Shown here in pieces: positions 33,128 through 41,885 of a stretch of DNA of 64,000 bases; the first letter of the stretch is position 1, and each line of letters starts with the position of its first letter. The stretch spans positions 62,001-126,000 of the forward strand of contig NZ_JBGUAZ010000002.1 in the NCBI RefSeq assembly GCF_041821085.1, given 5' to 3'. A program made the translations under genes and the position numbers. The stretch comes from Natrinema sp. HArc-T2. GTDB lineage: Archaea; Halobacteriota; Halobacteria; Halobacteriales; Natrialbaceae. The notes below the pieces were generated by a model. The model made no database searches, was not told the origin of the DNA, and worked only from the letters and a program-made list of their open reading frames with translations.

Positions 33128-34381
33128 ATGGCCCGGTATCACATCGAAACGTATGGGTGTACGTCGAATCGCGGAGAGAGCCGTGAGATCGAGCGACGGC
33201 TCCGCGATGCGGGCCACTACCGGGTCGACGGACCGGACGAGGCCGACGTCGCGATCCTCAACACCTGCACCGTCGTCGAGAAGACCGAGCGCAACATGCT
33301 CCGGCGGGCCGAGGAACTGGCCGACGAGACGGCGGATCTCTTTATTACCGGCTGTATGGCCTTAGCCCAGGGCGAGGAGTTCGCCCAAGCCGACATCGAC
33401 GGTCAGGTCCTCCACTGGGACGAGGTCCCCGAAGCCGTCACCAACGGCGAGTGTCCGACGACGACCCCCGACGCCGAACCGATCTTAGACGGCGTCGTCG
33501 GTATCCTCCCGATTGCACGCGGCTGTATGTCCGACTGCTCGTACTGTATCACCAAACACGCGACCGGCAAGATCGACTCCCCGTCGATCGAGGAAAACGT
33601 CGAAAAGGCCCGCGCACTGATTCACGCCGGCGCGAAAGAGATCCGCATCACGGGCCAGGACACCGGCGTCTACGGCTGGGACGAAGGCGAGCGCAAGCTT
33701 CACCGCTTGCTCGAGGAGATTTGTGCCATCGACGGCGACTTCCGGGTCCGCGTGGGGATGGCTAACCCGAAAGGCGTCCACGGCATCCGTGAGGAACTCG
33801 CCGCGGTCTTCGCCGAACACGACGAACTCTACGACTTCCTGCACGCGCCGGTCCAGTCCGGCAGCGACGACGTTCTCGGCGATATGCGCCGCCAGCATCA
33901 GGTCGAAGAGTATCTCGAGGTCGTCGACACCTTCGACGCAACACTCGACTACTGGACGCTGTCGACGGACTTCATCGTCGGCTTCCCCACCGAGACCGAC
34001 CACGACCACGCACAGTCGATGGCCCTGCTGCGGGAGACCCGCCCGGAGAAAATCAATGTGACGCGCTTCTCGAAGCGACCGGGCACCGATGCCGCCGACA
34101 TGAAGGGGCTGGGCGGCACGGTCAAGAAGGAACGCTCGAAGGAGATGAGCGAGGTCAAGCGCGAGCTCGTCGCCGACGCCTACGCGAACATGGTCGGCAA
34201 GCGTCGCGAAGACTGTCTCGTCGTCGAGGAGGGGACCGCCGACTCCGTCAAGTGCCGCGACTCCGCCTATCGCCAGATCATCATCCAGAACGCGAGCGAG
34301 TACGGCCTCGAGCCCGGCGACTTCGTCGACCTCGGGATCACGGCCCACGAGACGATGTACGCGTTCGGAACGCCGGTATAG
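33128..34381 (+). CDS. tRNA (t6A37) methylthiotransferase, MtaB/MiaB type
   Basis: 417 residues. The N-terminal UPF0004 domain has three Fe-S cysteines (YHIETYGCTSNRGESREI, ILNTCTVVEKTERNM, TGCMALAQGEEF). The radical-SAM core has the CxxxCxxC motif CMSDCSYCITKHATG near residue 133, and a C-terminal TRAM-like RNA-binding domain follows. It adds a methylthio group to t6A at position 37 of tRNAs that read ANN codons, using two Fe-S clusters and SAM. Family length is normal. It sits alone on the plus strand with a 67-bp gap to the converging HIT gene. Confidence 0.93.
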   Translation: MARYHIETYGCTSNRGESREIERRLRDAGHYRVDGPDEADVAILNTCTVVEKTERNMLRRAEELADETADLFITGCMALAQGEEFAQADIDGQVLHWDEVPEAVTNGECPTTTPDAEPILDGVVGILPIARGCMSDCSYCITKHATGKIDSPSIEENVEKARALIHAGAKEIRITGQDTGVYGWDEGERKLHRLLEEICAIDGDFRVRVGMANPKGVHGIREELAAVFAEHDELYDFLHAPVQSGSDDVLGDMRRQHQVEEYLEVVDTFDATLDYWTLSTDFIVGFPTETDHDHAQSMALLRETRPEKINVTRFSKRPGTDAADMKGLGGTVKKERSKEMSEVKRELVADAYANMVGKRREDCLVVEEGTADSVKCRDSAYRQIIIQNASEYGLEPGDFVDLGITAHETMYAFGTPV

Positions 34382-34448
34382 CGTTCACACCCAGTGGGCC
34401 GTCCACCGGACATCGATTTCTTGCCGCAAGCGGCCCGTACGACTCGTG

Positions 34449-35003
34449 TTATTTATCCTCTCCCGACTCGACGACGACAGCGCTGTCCGCGTCGGGGACG
34501 GTCGTCCCCTCCTGTGTGGCGAACGCCTCGTGGACGTGCTCGTAGGTTGCCTCGAGTGCTTCGACGATCACCGTGGTATCGCTCAACACCGGCATGAAGT
34601 TGGTGTCGCCCTGCCAGCGTGGGACGACGTGGGTGTGTAGATGGTCGTCGATCGAGCCACCTGCCCCATTTCCGAGGTTCAAGCCGGCGTTGAACCCGTC
34701 TGGCTCGAGTGCATCCTCGAGCGCATCGAAGGTTCGCTGTTTCAAGCGGGCATGATCGAGGAGAATCTCGTCTTCAAGCGCCGCATACTCGCCGGTGTGT
34801 GCGTATGGAATTACCATGGTGTGACCCGGGTTGTACGGATAGTTGTTCAGCATGACGAACGCGTGATCGCTTCGCGCGACGATCAGGTTCTCCCGGTCGG
34901 TCTCCTGCTCGGGGAGTTCACAGAAAACACAGTCCTCGATCTCCGTGTTCTTGTTCTCGCGTCTGATCCACTCGATACGCCACGGTGCGAACACCTGCTC
35001 CAT
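34449..35003 (-). CDS. HIT family hydrolase
   Basis: 184 residues from ATG 35003 (MEQVFAPWRIEWIRRENKN). The HIT signature is IDDHLHTHVVPRWQGDTNFM near residue 118 (H-x-H-x-H). CVFCELPEQETDRENLIVA near 25 carries a zinc Cys pair, and YNPGHTMVIPYAHTGEYAAL near 57 completes the nucleotide-binding pocket. HIT enzymes hydrolyse dinucleoside polyphosphates or AMP-linked compounds. The acidic C-terminus is typical of halophiles. It converges with the methylthiotransferase gene. Confidence 0.92.
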   Translation of the reverse strand: MEQVFAPWRIEWIRRENKNTEIEDCVFCELPEQETDRENLIVARSDHAFVMLNNYPYNPGHTMVIPYAHTGEYAALEDEILLDHARLKQRTFDALEDALEPDGFNAGLNLGNGAGGSIDDHLHTHVVPRWQGDTNFMPVLSDTTVIVEALEATYEHVHEAFATQEGTTVPDADSAVVVESGEDK

Positions 35004-35245
35004 ACAGGTGGTCTCTCGAGGCGTGGTTAAAGGGTTTCAGCTCCGACACCCGCGTCAATCAGTCCGATACACCAAGATAGGAGTCATAGTAGATTACAAT
35101 TATGTCTTGAAGGGGTATGAGTTACCCGTAAACAGTCGCGAACGCTCTGTGTCGTTTTTTCGACGAAGTTAACGCTGTCTTGCGATTTTGGAGTTGCACG
35201 CTGCAAAATGAAGCAGGGGTTTAAGGTAATGCTACGACAGGTAAT

Positions 35246-35452
35246 ATGACAATGGCAACGACTGACGATTCCTTTAACGGGATGACCGAGCACTGCGATG
35301 AATGCGATCTCGAAACTCTCCACGAGGTGTCCGTTCAGATCCGTACCGAGAGCCTCAAGAAAGAGAACGCACAGTTCTCTCGCGAGCCCTACCGTGTGGC
35401 GGAATGTCAACGGTGTGGCAATCGCACGAGTCAGCGGATGAACAACGCCTGA
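35246..35452 (+). CDS. Small zinc beta-ribbon protein (DUF7835-like)
   Basis: 68 residues with two Cys pairs, EHCDECDLETLHEVSVQIRT and RVAECQRCGNRTSQRMNN, arranged as a zinc ribbon. It matches the DUF7835 group of small haloarchaeal zinc proteins. A TATA-like TTTAAGGT at 35218-35225 lies about 24 bases before the start, implying a leaderless transcript. Such zinc microproteins are often regulatory, but no target is known. It is an isolated gene. Confidence 0.8.
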   Translation: MTMATTDDSFNGMTEHCDECDLETLHEVSVQIRTESLKKENAQFSREPYRVAECQRCGNRTSQRMNNA

Positions 35453-35571
35453 CTGACCCCCACGGTTCGATCAACACCGTCCGTTGCTCGGTCTCCCGTG
35501 GTCGTCATTTCCTCCACGATTTCTCCCGGTCCGATTCTGCGGTTGCCGATGTCGATCGCCGGTGACTGTCG

Positions 35572-36471
35572 TTATCGCGCCGTCGTCACTTCGCAGCCGT
35601 CCTCGGTGACGATGATCGTATGCTCTTTCTGGCTAACGAGATACCCGTCATCCTCTTTGAGAACGGGGTACCCGTGGACGATGTCGTTTCGCTTGAGTCG
35701 ACGCAGCGCCATCTCCGGGCGATCCGTCTCGAGCCAGCGCGTCGCAAACGGCAGCGTCCGGAACTCCTCGGTGATCTGCTCGAGCGCGTCGCGGGCCTGC
35801 CGGTTGCGAACCGTTCCCTCACGCTGGAGCGAAAAGATCTCCTCGCTTGCGCCCTCGGTTACCTTGCCACCGCCGTCGGTTGCGAACGGCTCGATCGCGA
35901 CGACGTCGCCGACCTCGAGCGTCGTGCCCTGCGAGACGGCTCGGTTGGGAATGTTCGGACTGGTGTGTTGTTCCCAGTGGCCCAGGCCGTGGCCCGTGAG
36001 GTTGACAACGGGGTTGTAGCCGTAGCCGTCGATCACGTCCTCGATTTCAGCACCGATGTCGCCGGTGTTAACGCCCGGCTCGACGATTTCGAGCGCGGCC
36101 TCGAGCGCCTGTTCGGAAGCCTCCGCGAGTTCGGGAGTGCCCGACAGGTCGACGGTGATGGCGGTGTCGGCCAGCCAGCCGTCGACGTGGACGCCGATAT
36201 CTAAGTTGACCATCTCTTCACCGAAGGTCGTCTCGTCACCGATCGATGGCGTCGCGTGGGCAGCCTCCTCGTCGACGGAGATGTTGACGGGAAAGGCGGG
36301 CTGGCCGCCGAGTTCCCGAATCCGGTCTTCGGCCCACTCGGCGACCTCGAGTTGGCTCGCGCCAACCTCGACGCGGTCGGCTGCTTCCTCGCGTACCTGG
36401 GCGAGGATCTCGCCCGCCTCGCGGTGTTTCTCGTACTGCTCTGACTCGAGGTCGACCTCGGATTCGGCCAT
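35572..36471 (-). CDS. map: Methionine aminopeptidase, type II
   Basis: 299 residues from ATG 36471 (MAESEVDLESEQYEKHREAG). Pita-bread fold with the metal ligands spread as usual: NLDIGVHVDGWLADTAITVD near residue 93, the NLTGHGLGHWEQHTSPNIP His region near 160, the VVAIEPFATDGGGKVTEG Glu region near 193, and the C-terminal Glu in SQKEHTIIVTEDG. An additional helical subdomain of about 60 residues marks type II. It removes the initiator Met. A longer ORF to 36693 lacks family similarity and is rejected. Confidence 0.95.
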   Translation of the reverse strand: MAESEVDLESEQYEKHREAGEILAQVREEAADRVEVGASQLEVAEWAEDRIRELGGQPAFPVNISVDEEAAHATPSIGDETTFGEEMVNLDIGVHVDGWLADTAITVDLSGTPELAEASEQALEAALEIVEPGVNTGDIGAEIEDVIDGYGYNPVVNLTGHGLGHWEQHTSPNIPNRAVSQGTTLEVGDVVAIEPFATDGGGKVTEGASEEIFSLQREGTVRNRQARDALEQITEEFRTLPFATRWLETDRPEMALRRLKRNDIVHGYPVLKEDDGYLVSQKEHTIIVTEDGCEVTTAR

Positions 36472-37249
36472 GCACCGGGGTTGGTCCGGTCGACAAAAAG
36501 AGGTTCCGTCTCCTCGTCGGTCGACGCCAGCGATCGGTGTTCGTACAGGCCGCGACGAGGGCGCTGTCGGCGGGACACTCGGCAGCGTGGCTAACGCGAG
36601 AAGAGTACGAGCCGGGAGAGAACATTTCCGCACGACGACCGTTACGGAAGAAATACAGCATAGTTCGCCGTCATCTCCTGAAACGGTCGCCACGGGTTAT
36701 GTCGGATGCACGCGTCGAATACGATGGCGTGAGAGACGCCACGAACCGAGTGGGTTGTGAGACCGGCTCGAGCAGACGGCTGTCGTGACGAGACCGCGGG
36801 CACGAACGGTCCCGGCGGGTGGAACCACTGGTCTCGAAGCGGCGGTCAGCAATGCGGTTTCTCGCTTGCACGCGAAGCAGTTGATGAACGGTGGCACCGA
36901 TGTACTCACTGCCTATCAACAGGTATCGATCGCCGATCCTCATCCGACAAGCGGAGACGGACGATCAGTTTGCATCGTACAGCCGACAGTAAACGACGTT
37001 CGCCGACGGAACACGGCTTGGCATCTCCCCAAATCCTATTTATTGTCGGAGAATAAAATTTTCCACTATTTGTCTTTATACAACCATATCCTACATGATT
37101 TACCATCCTATTTTCGCAACCTTGGGCGCTCAAACGCCCGTTTTCGGCAGTTTCACAGAACCGGCACCGAACAAGAATCGGGCAGCTTTTGCCAGTGCGA
37201 GACGGAAATGGTAGACCTTTTACCCCCGTCGGCGAACCGTACAGACGAG
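36472..37249. other. 778-bp intergenic region upstream of icd
   Basis: No supported gene. Two long open frames on either strand are judged accidental: their residue composition is not haloarchaeal. From about 37020 to 37130 it is unusually AT-rich, with TATA-like CTTTATAC at 37073-37080 and AATAAAAT at 37053-37060. It then has a hairpin GGGCG-CTCAAA-CGCCC (37134-37149) followed by GTTTT. Confidence 0.6.
37134..37154 (+). terminator. Hairpin plus T-run before icd
   Basis: GGGCG, loop CTCAAA, CGCCC, then GTTTT. It lies about 100 bp before the icd start, in the AT-rich stretch, so it would end a short transcript upstream or act as an attenuator of icd. Location and T-run are seen; function is inferred. 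Confidence 0.4.
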
Positions 37250-38512
37250 ATGAGCTACGACAAGATCGAGGTCCCCGAGGACGGGGAACAGATCACGCTG
37301 AAGGAAGGAACCGAGGACGAGCTCGAGGTGCCGGACAACCCGATCATCCCGATCATCTACGGTGACGGTGTCGGAAGCGACGTCGGCCCCGCCGCACAGA
37401 AAGTGCTCGAGGCTGCCGCAGAGGCGACCGGTCGCGACATCAACTGGATGCGACTGTACGCCGGCGAGTCCGCTCGCGAGAAATACGACGAGAACCTGCC
37501 CGCCGAGACCGTCGAGGCGATCAAGGAACACCGCGTCGCCATCAAAGGCCCACTGACGACGCCCGTCGGTGCCGGCTTCCGCTCGCTGAACGTCGGCCTG
37601 CGCAAGAAACTCGACCTCTACGCGAACGTCCGCCCGACCTATCACCTCGACGGCGTCCCGTCGCCCGTCAAGGAGCCAGGTCAGATGGACATGATCACCT
37701 TCCGTGAGAACACCGAAGACGTCTACGCCGGCATCGAGTGGGAAGCCGGGACCGACGAAGTCCAGGAAGTCAAGGAGTTCGTCGAAGACGAGATGGGCGC
37801 AACGGGCGTCATCCACGACGGCCCCGTCGGCATCGGTGTCAAGCCGATCACGGAGTTCGGAACGAAGCGACTCGTCCGTGAGGCTATCGACTACGCTCTC
37901 GAGAACGACCGCGACTCCGTTACCCTCGTCCACAAGGGTAACATCATGAAGTTCACCGAGGGGCAGTTCCGCGACTGGGGCTACGAAGTCGCAGAAGAGG
38001 AATACGGTGACGAGGTCATCACCGAGGACACTCTCTGGGAGGAGAAAGACGGCGAAGCGCCCGACGACGCCGTCGTCGTCAACGACCGCATCGCCGACAA
38101 CATGCTCCAGCAGATCCTCACCCGCACCGACGAGTACGACGTCGTCGCGACGATGAACCTGAACGGGGACTACATGTCCGACGCCTGTGGTGCCCAGATC
38201 GGTGGCCTCGGCATCGCGCCCGGCGCCAACTTCGGTGAGGGCCTGATGCTCGCCGAGCCCGTCCACGGCTCCGCACCCAAGTACGAGGGTCAGGACAAGG
38301 TCAACCCGACCGCGATGATCCTCTCGGGCCGCATGATGCTCGAGTACATGGGCTGGGACGACGCCGCCGACCTCGTCCGCGACGCCGTCGAGGAGACCAT
38401 CTCCTCGGGCAAGGTCACCTACGACCTCGAGCGCCAGCTCGAGGACGCCGAGAAGCTCGCCACCAGCGAGTTCGCTGAGGAAGTCGTCAACAACATCGAG
38501 AAACTGGCATAA
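37250..38512 (+). CDS. icd: Isocitrate dehydrogenase (NADP type)
   Basis: 420 residues from ATG 37250 (MSYDKIEVPEDGEQITLKEG). Family features: IPIIYGDGVGSDVGPAAQ near residue 35, FRENTEDVYAGIEWEAG near 151 with substrate-binding residues, LVHKGNIMKFTEGQFRDWGY near 225 with the conserved Lys, and VVATMNLNGDYMSDACGAQI near 300. A late HGSAPKYEGQDKVNPTAMIL contributes to NADP selectivity. It converts isocitrate to 2-oxoglutarate in the TCA cycle. An in-frame extension of 155 codons upstream is not supported. Two hairpins follow the gene. Confidence 0.95.
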   Translation: MSYDKIEVPEDGEQITLKEGTEDELEVPDNPIIPIIYGDGVGSDVGPAAQKVLEAAAEATGRDINWMRLYAGESAREKYDENLPAETVEAIKEHRVAIKGPLTTPVGAGFRSLNVGLRKKLDLYANVRPTYHLDGVPSPVKEPGQMDMITFRENTEDVYAGIEWEAGTDEVQEVKEFVEDEMGATGVIHDGPVGIGVKPITEFGTKRLVREAIDYALENDRDSVTLVHKGNIMKFTEGQFRDWGYEVAEEEYGDEVITEDTLWEEKDGEAPDDAVVVNDRIADNMLQQILTRTDEYDVVATMNLNGDYMSDACGAQIGGLGIAPGANFGEGLMLAEPVHGSAPKYEGQDKVNPTAMILSGRMMLEYMGWDDAADLVRDAVEETISSGKVTYDLERQLEDAEKLATSEFAEEVVNNIEKLA

Positions 38513-38527
38513 GCCAGTTTTCGAGCA

Positions 38528-38609
38528 ATCAGACACAACGGTGTCTGATGACATCGAAAAGATCGCATAAAGCGAGCGTTTGAGGAGGCAGAACGCATCT
38601 CGTTCTGCC
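38528..38609 (+). terminator. Two terminator-like hairpins after icd
   Basis: Hairpin 1 is ATCAGACAC-AACG-GTGTCTGAT (38528-38549). Hairpin 2 is GGCAGAACG-CATCT-CGTTCTGCC (38587-38609), followed by GTTTTCTTTG. Between and around them, 38550-38585 is an imperfect copy of the icd tail and following bases (38483-38520). Confidence 0.7.
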
Positions 38610-38709
38610 GCTCTCGAAGCCGCGATTTCCGTTTTCTTTGTCTCTACATCGGGAGGCCCACGCGCTGTTCCCGTAACGCTCTCAGCGCCGGCAGGCGTAG
38701 CCGCTCGCG

Positions 38710-39147
38710 ATGGACGAACTCGAGGCACAGATCGCTGACACCGAACAGGAACGCGAAGACGCCTTCGCGGTTCGTCACGAAGTATTCGTCAAGGAACAGG
38801 GCGTCGACGACACACTGGAGTACGACGCACACGACGCGACGGCGACCCACTTCGTCGCGTACGACGGCGATGAGCCGATCGGCGCAGCACGGCTGCGCGA
38901 GTACGAAGATGGGGTCGGGAAGGTCGAACGCGTTGCGGTCCGCGCGTCACGACGCGAAGCCGGCGTCGGTCGGGCACTGATGGAACGACTCGAGCAACAC
39001 GCAGCGGCAGTCGGGTTCGACACACTGACGCTCCACTCACAGACGCAGGCAGCCGACTTCTATCGCACTCTGGGCTACGAGCGCCGCGGCGCGACGTTCG
39101 AGGAGGCCGGCATTCCACACGTCGAGATGCGGAAGTCTCTCGAATAG
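38710..39147 (+). CDS. GNAT family N-acetyltransferase (ElaA-like)
   Basis: 145 residues. The acetyl-CoA-binding core is clear: IADTEQEREDAFAVRHEVFV near residue 8, KVERVAVRASRREAGVGRAL near 75, and LHSQTQAADFYRTLGYERRG near 108. This is the ElaA/YjcF-type small GNAT family with an unknown acceptor. It lies 100 bp after the icd terminators, and upstream it is separated from icd. Confidence 0.9.
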   Translation: MDELEAQIADTEQEREDAFAVRHEVFVKEQGVDDTLEYDAHDATATHFVAYDGDEPIGAARLREYEDGVGKVERVAVRASRREAGVGRALMERLEQHAAAVGFDTLTLHSQTQAADFYRTLGYERRGATFEEAGIPHVEMRKSLE

Positions 39148-39237
39148 GGTACGTGACGCTCGAGCGGCGCTGGGACGTGGCGTCTGTCACCCGTCTGACT
39201 GAGTTTCAAGTTCTCGTACGTGGCCATCGCTATTGTA

Positions 39238-39390
39238 ATGCCAGTCATTCACACACCAACGAAGGCAGTCGCGGCCACAGTCGCTGCGATGTGGAAAGTC
39301 GGTCGGATACTCGTTCCGCTCGGGATCGCGGCCCTCGTCACTGGGCTTGGCCTGCTCGTCTTCTTCGGCGTGGTTGCAACACTGCCATGA
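39238..39390 (+). CDS. 50-residue single-pass membrane protein
   Basis: A short ORF, easily missed by gene callers: MPVIHTPTKAVAATVAAMWK followed by a hydrophobic helix (RILVPLGIAALVTGLGLLVF) and a short tail FGVVATLP before TGA. The helix-plus-short-charged-end layout is typical of haloarchaeal small membrane proteins. It sits between the GNAT gene and the converging Nramp gene. It has no recognisable family, and expression is unproven. Confidence 0.55.
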   Translation: MPVIHTPTKAVAATVAAMWKVGRILVPLGIAALVTGLGLLVFFGVVATLP

Positions 39391-39426
39391 CGGACCACGC
39401 TCGGCCCGACAGTGACGGCGTCCGGG

Positions 39427-40794
39427 TCAAGCAGTGCTGACGCGGTCCCGAACGTACCGTCCGGCCAGGCCAAGCAGTGCCAGGGCCATTGCGACCGCAA
39501 AGGCAACGACGAACGCCGAGAGCGGGTCGGTGATCGTCTCGAGTTCCCCGCGGACGAACTCGCCCGCGAGGACGGCGGCGACGGCAAAGAGCACGAGGCC
39601 GCCAAGGTTTGCCACGGTCGAGTTCGTCGTCGGGACGACATCGGGGTCGTTCAGGAGCACGAGGATGACGGCGATAGCGAAGGGGGTGCCGACGAGGCCA
39701 AAGGCCAGCGTGAGCACGAGTAACTGGAAGAACGCACCGCCAACGAACGCTCCGACGGCGGAGATGAGCGCAACGGCGGCGACGGCGGCGCGATACCGGC
39801 TGTCGTCGGTCGATCGCTCCCAGCCGAGTTTGTCGGCGAGCAGGTACGGCGGGACGATCGTATTCCCACCGAGCGTCGAGACCGCGGCACCGAGCAGGCC
39901 CGCGAGGAACACCCAGGTGGCATATTCGCCGGCGACCGGGCCGAGGGTCTGGGCGGCGCTGATGCCGTCGATGGTCGCGGGATCGACGCCGGCTGCCGGG
40001 AGCACGCTCGCCGCGACCAGAAAGACCGCGAGGCTGAAAACGCCGAACGCACCCAGCATCGAACTCACGATATCGACGACCGCGGTGTCGGCGTCACGGA
40101 CGGTCCAGCCGCGGGCGCGCATCGTGTAGCTTTGCATCGTCAACAGCGTGATGTGGACCGCACCGCCAAGGATGCCCGCGGCAACGAGCGCACCATTGAC
40201 ACCTGCAGGAATCGCCGGGACCAGTCCCCCCGCCGCCGCAGCGGGGTCGATCGGGACGACGAACGCGGCTGCAACGAACGTGACGACGACCATCGAGACG
40301 AGCACCTTGGCGCCGATCTCCGCGACGCGGTAGCCCCCGCCGGCGAGTCCGAGCGCGAGGATCACGGCCCACGTAATTCCCCAGAAACGCGGATCGGCTA
40401 GGACGGCGACCCCGATACCCGCACTCGCGACGATCGTCGCGCTGACCTCGGCTAGCGTCTTCATGATGATCACCTGCGCCAAGCCGGCGGCCAACACGAC
40501 ATCGACCACGAGCACCCAGGCCCAGGTCGATCCCAGATGGCGGTCGACGACCGAGACGATTCCGTCCTCCGTGAGCAGCCCCAGCCGCATGGCGAGATAC
40601 TGGCCGAGAGCACCCAACACCGCCGAGCAGACGACGACCCACAGCAGGGCGTAGCCAAAGCTCGCGCCCGCGACCAGCAGGCTGCCCATCGTCGCCGGGC
40701 CCGCCGCGATCGCACCGGCGAGCCACGTCGGGCCGAGTCGCTCGAGCGCCGTTCCGATCCGTCCACGCTCTACAGACCGCTGTTCGGTTGCCAT
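39427..40794 (-). CDS. Nramp-family divalent metal transporter
   Basis: 455 residues with about eleven membrane helices. Helix 1 has GAIAAGPATMGSLLVAGASFG rather than the strict D-P-G-N motif of classical Nramp; helix 6 has ILGGAVHITLLTMQSYTMRAR. The spacing and the mid-protein TLGGNTIVPPYLLADKL are family-like. It probably imports Mn2+ or Fe2+, or, since the metal-coordinating DPGN is altered, another divalent cation. It is a single gene on the minus strand, and its start faces the converging cupin gene's 3' end. Confidence 0.8.
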   Translation of the reverse strand: MATEQRSVERGRIGTALERLGPTWLAGAIAAGPATMGSLLVAGASFGYALLWVVVCSAVLGALGQYLAMRLGLLTEDGIVSVVDRHLGSTWAWVLVVDVVLAAGLAQVIIMKTLAEVSATIVASAGIGVAVLADPRFWGITWAVILALGLAGGGYRVAEIGAKVLVSMVVVTFVAAAFVVPIDPAAAAGGLVPAIPAGVNGALVAAGILGGAVHITLLTMQSYTMRARGWTVRDADTAVVDIVSSMLGAFGVFSLAVFLVAASVLPAAGVDPATIDGISAAQTLGPVAGEYATWVFLAGLLGAAVSTLGGNTIVPPYLLADKLGWERSTDDSRYRAAVAAVALISAVGAFVGGAFFQLLVLTLAFGLVGTPFAIAVILVLLNDPDVVPTTNSTVANLGGLVLFAVAAVLAGEFVRGELETITDPLSAFVVAFAVAMALALLGLAGRYVRDRVSTA

Positions 40795-40872
40795 GCAGGT
40801 ATCTTACGAACCGGATAGTATAACTCCGTGGTATTCGATAGTGGTGGCGGATAGACACGACGGTTAGCGGGG

Positions 40873-41211
40873 CTACTCCTGCCAGTTCGGGTTCTCCCGT
40901 GGTGGGCTGAAAATGTCGACACCGCGAACAGTCTCGTCACCGCGGTTTTCGGCTGCATGGGGCTGATCACCGGGAATCGCATACGAATCCCCGGGCCCAC
41001 AGACGAGTTCCTCGTTCTGGACGACGAACACGAGTTCGCCCTCGCAAATGAATCCGGTCTGTTCGTGGGGATGACTGTGTTCCTCGACGACCGCGCCGGG
41101 TTCGATCTCGAAATGCTGGACGTTCATCGACTCGGTGCCGGCAAGCAGCGCCAGATGGACGCCATCGGCGGCTTCCGAGGGGTCACTGTCGGTTAGGGAA
41201 ACGCGTTCCAT
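40873..41211 (-). CDS. Cupin domain protein
   Basis: 112 residues from ATG 41211. Cupin motif 1 appears as HFEIEPGAVVEEHSHPHEQT and GFICEGELVFVV (His-His-Glu metal-type ligands), and motif 2 as GPGDSYAIPGDQPHAAENRG near residue 75. Small single-domain cupins bind metals and act as isomerases, dioxygenases or sensors; no substrate can be assigned. It is read in the same direction as Nramp, 79 bp upstream of it, so it could be co-transcribed with that gene. Confidence 0.85.
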   Translation of the reverse strand: MERVSLTDSDPSEAADGVHLALLAGTESMNVQHFEIEPGAVVEEHSHPHEQTGFICEGELVFVVQNEELVCGPGDSYAIPGDQPHAAENRGDETVRGVDIFSPPRENPNWQE

Positions 41212-41313
41212 ACGCCTCGAGACGGTGGCAACCGCCTAAAATCCCCACTGGTAGCATTTCACTTCCGCTCCGGTTGCCGAATGTTAAACTGCCGGGACGG
41301 CCCATTACCAGCT

Positions 41314-41838
41314 ATGTACGCCGTCGTCGGTTGCAGCGAGTGTTCGAACCTCTGGATCATCGAGGGCCGATCGGAGACGACCCAGTGTCCCCGCTGTGGC
41401 GCGCGCAAGGCCTACGAAAAGCGCAAGAAGTTCGTCGAGACCGACGACGCGGCCCACGCTCGCGACGTGCGCGCGTCGATGCTCGCAAACCGGCAGGGAG
41501 AGGGTGAAGCGTTCGCTAAACTGGATTCCTTTGCCGAACTCGAGGCCGACGTGGCCGACGGCGTCGTCGACGAGACGGAGTACCTCGAGGAATCCGGGCT
41601 GAACGTCGACGAGGTCGAAGCAGCTGGCGACCGCGATCCACGCGGACCGAGTCCGAGCGGCAGCAAACAGGATATCGTAAAGCGGGCGCTCAAGGCCCTC
41701 GAGGAACCGACCGAAGACGAGGTCGTCGCGTACGCGGGCGAGCGCGGGGTGTCTGCGGGATACGTTCAGAAGGCGCTCGAGAAACTCATGCGACGCGGGG
41801 TCGTCAGCGAAAGTCGCGGGCAGTATCGGCTCCTCTGA
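41314..41838 (+). CDS. DUF5817 zinc-ribbon protein
   Basis: 174 residues from ATG 41314 (MYAVVGCSECSNLWIIEGRS). The N-terminal Cys pairs VGCSECSNLW and TQCPRCGARKAYEKRKKF form a rubredoxin-like ribbon. An acidic helical middle is followed by a winged-helix-like C-terminus (KQDIVKRALKALEEPTEDEV, ALEKLMRRGVVSESRGQYRL). This is the haloarchaeal DUF5817 layout. The ribbon plus winged-helix end suggests a nucleic-acid-binding role; no function is known. A 33-base upstream in-frame ATG is not favoured. Confidence 0.82.
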   Translation: MYAVVGCSECSNLWIIEGRSETTQCPRCGARKAYEKRKKFVETDDAAHARDVRASMLANRQGEGEAFAKLDSFAELEADVADGVVDETEYLEESGLNVDEVEAAGDRDPRGPSPSGSKQDIVKRALKALEEPTEDEVVAYAGERGVSAGYVQKALEKLMRRGVVSESRGQYRLL

Positions 41839-41885
41839 GAACGTCGGCTGCTATTCGAGACAGACCCAAGAGAGCAGGAACTCGC

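Noticed and set aside
36785-37249. 155-codon N-terminal extension of icd
   Set aside because: Open by chance in an AT-rich non-coding area; the family begins at the ATG at 37250.
37220-38728. 502-residue frame antisense to icd
   Set aside because: Complement of icd; it reads as low-complexity Val/Asp/Leu text, and icd is unmistakable.
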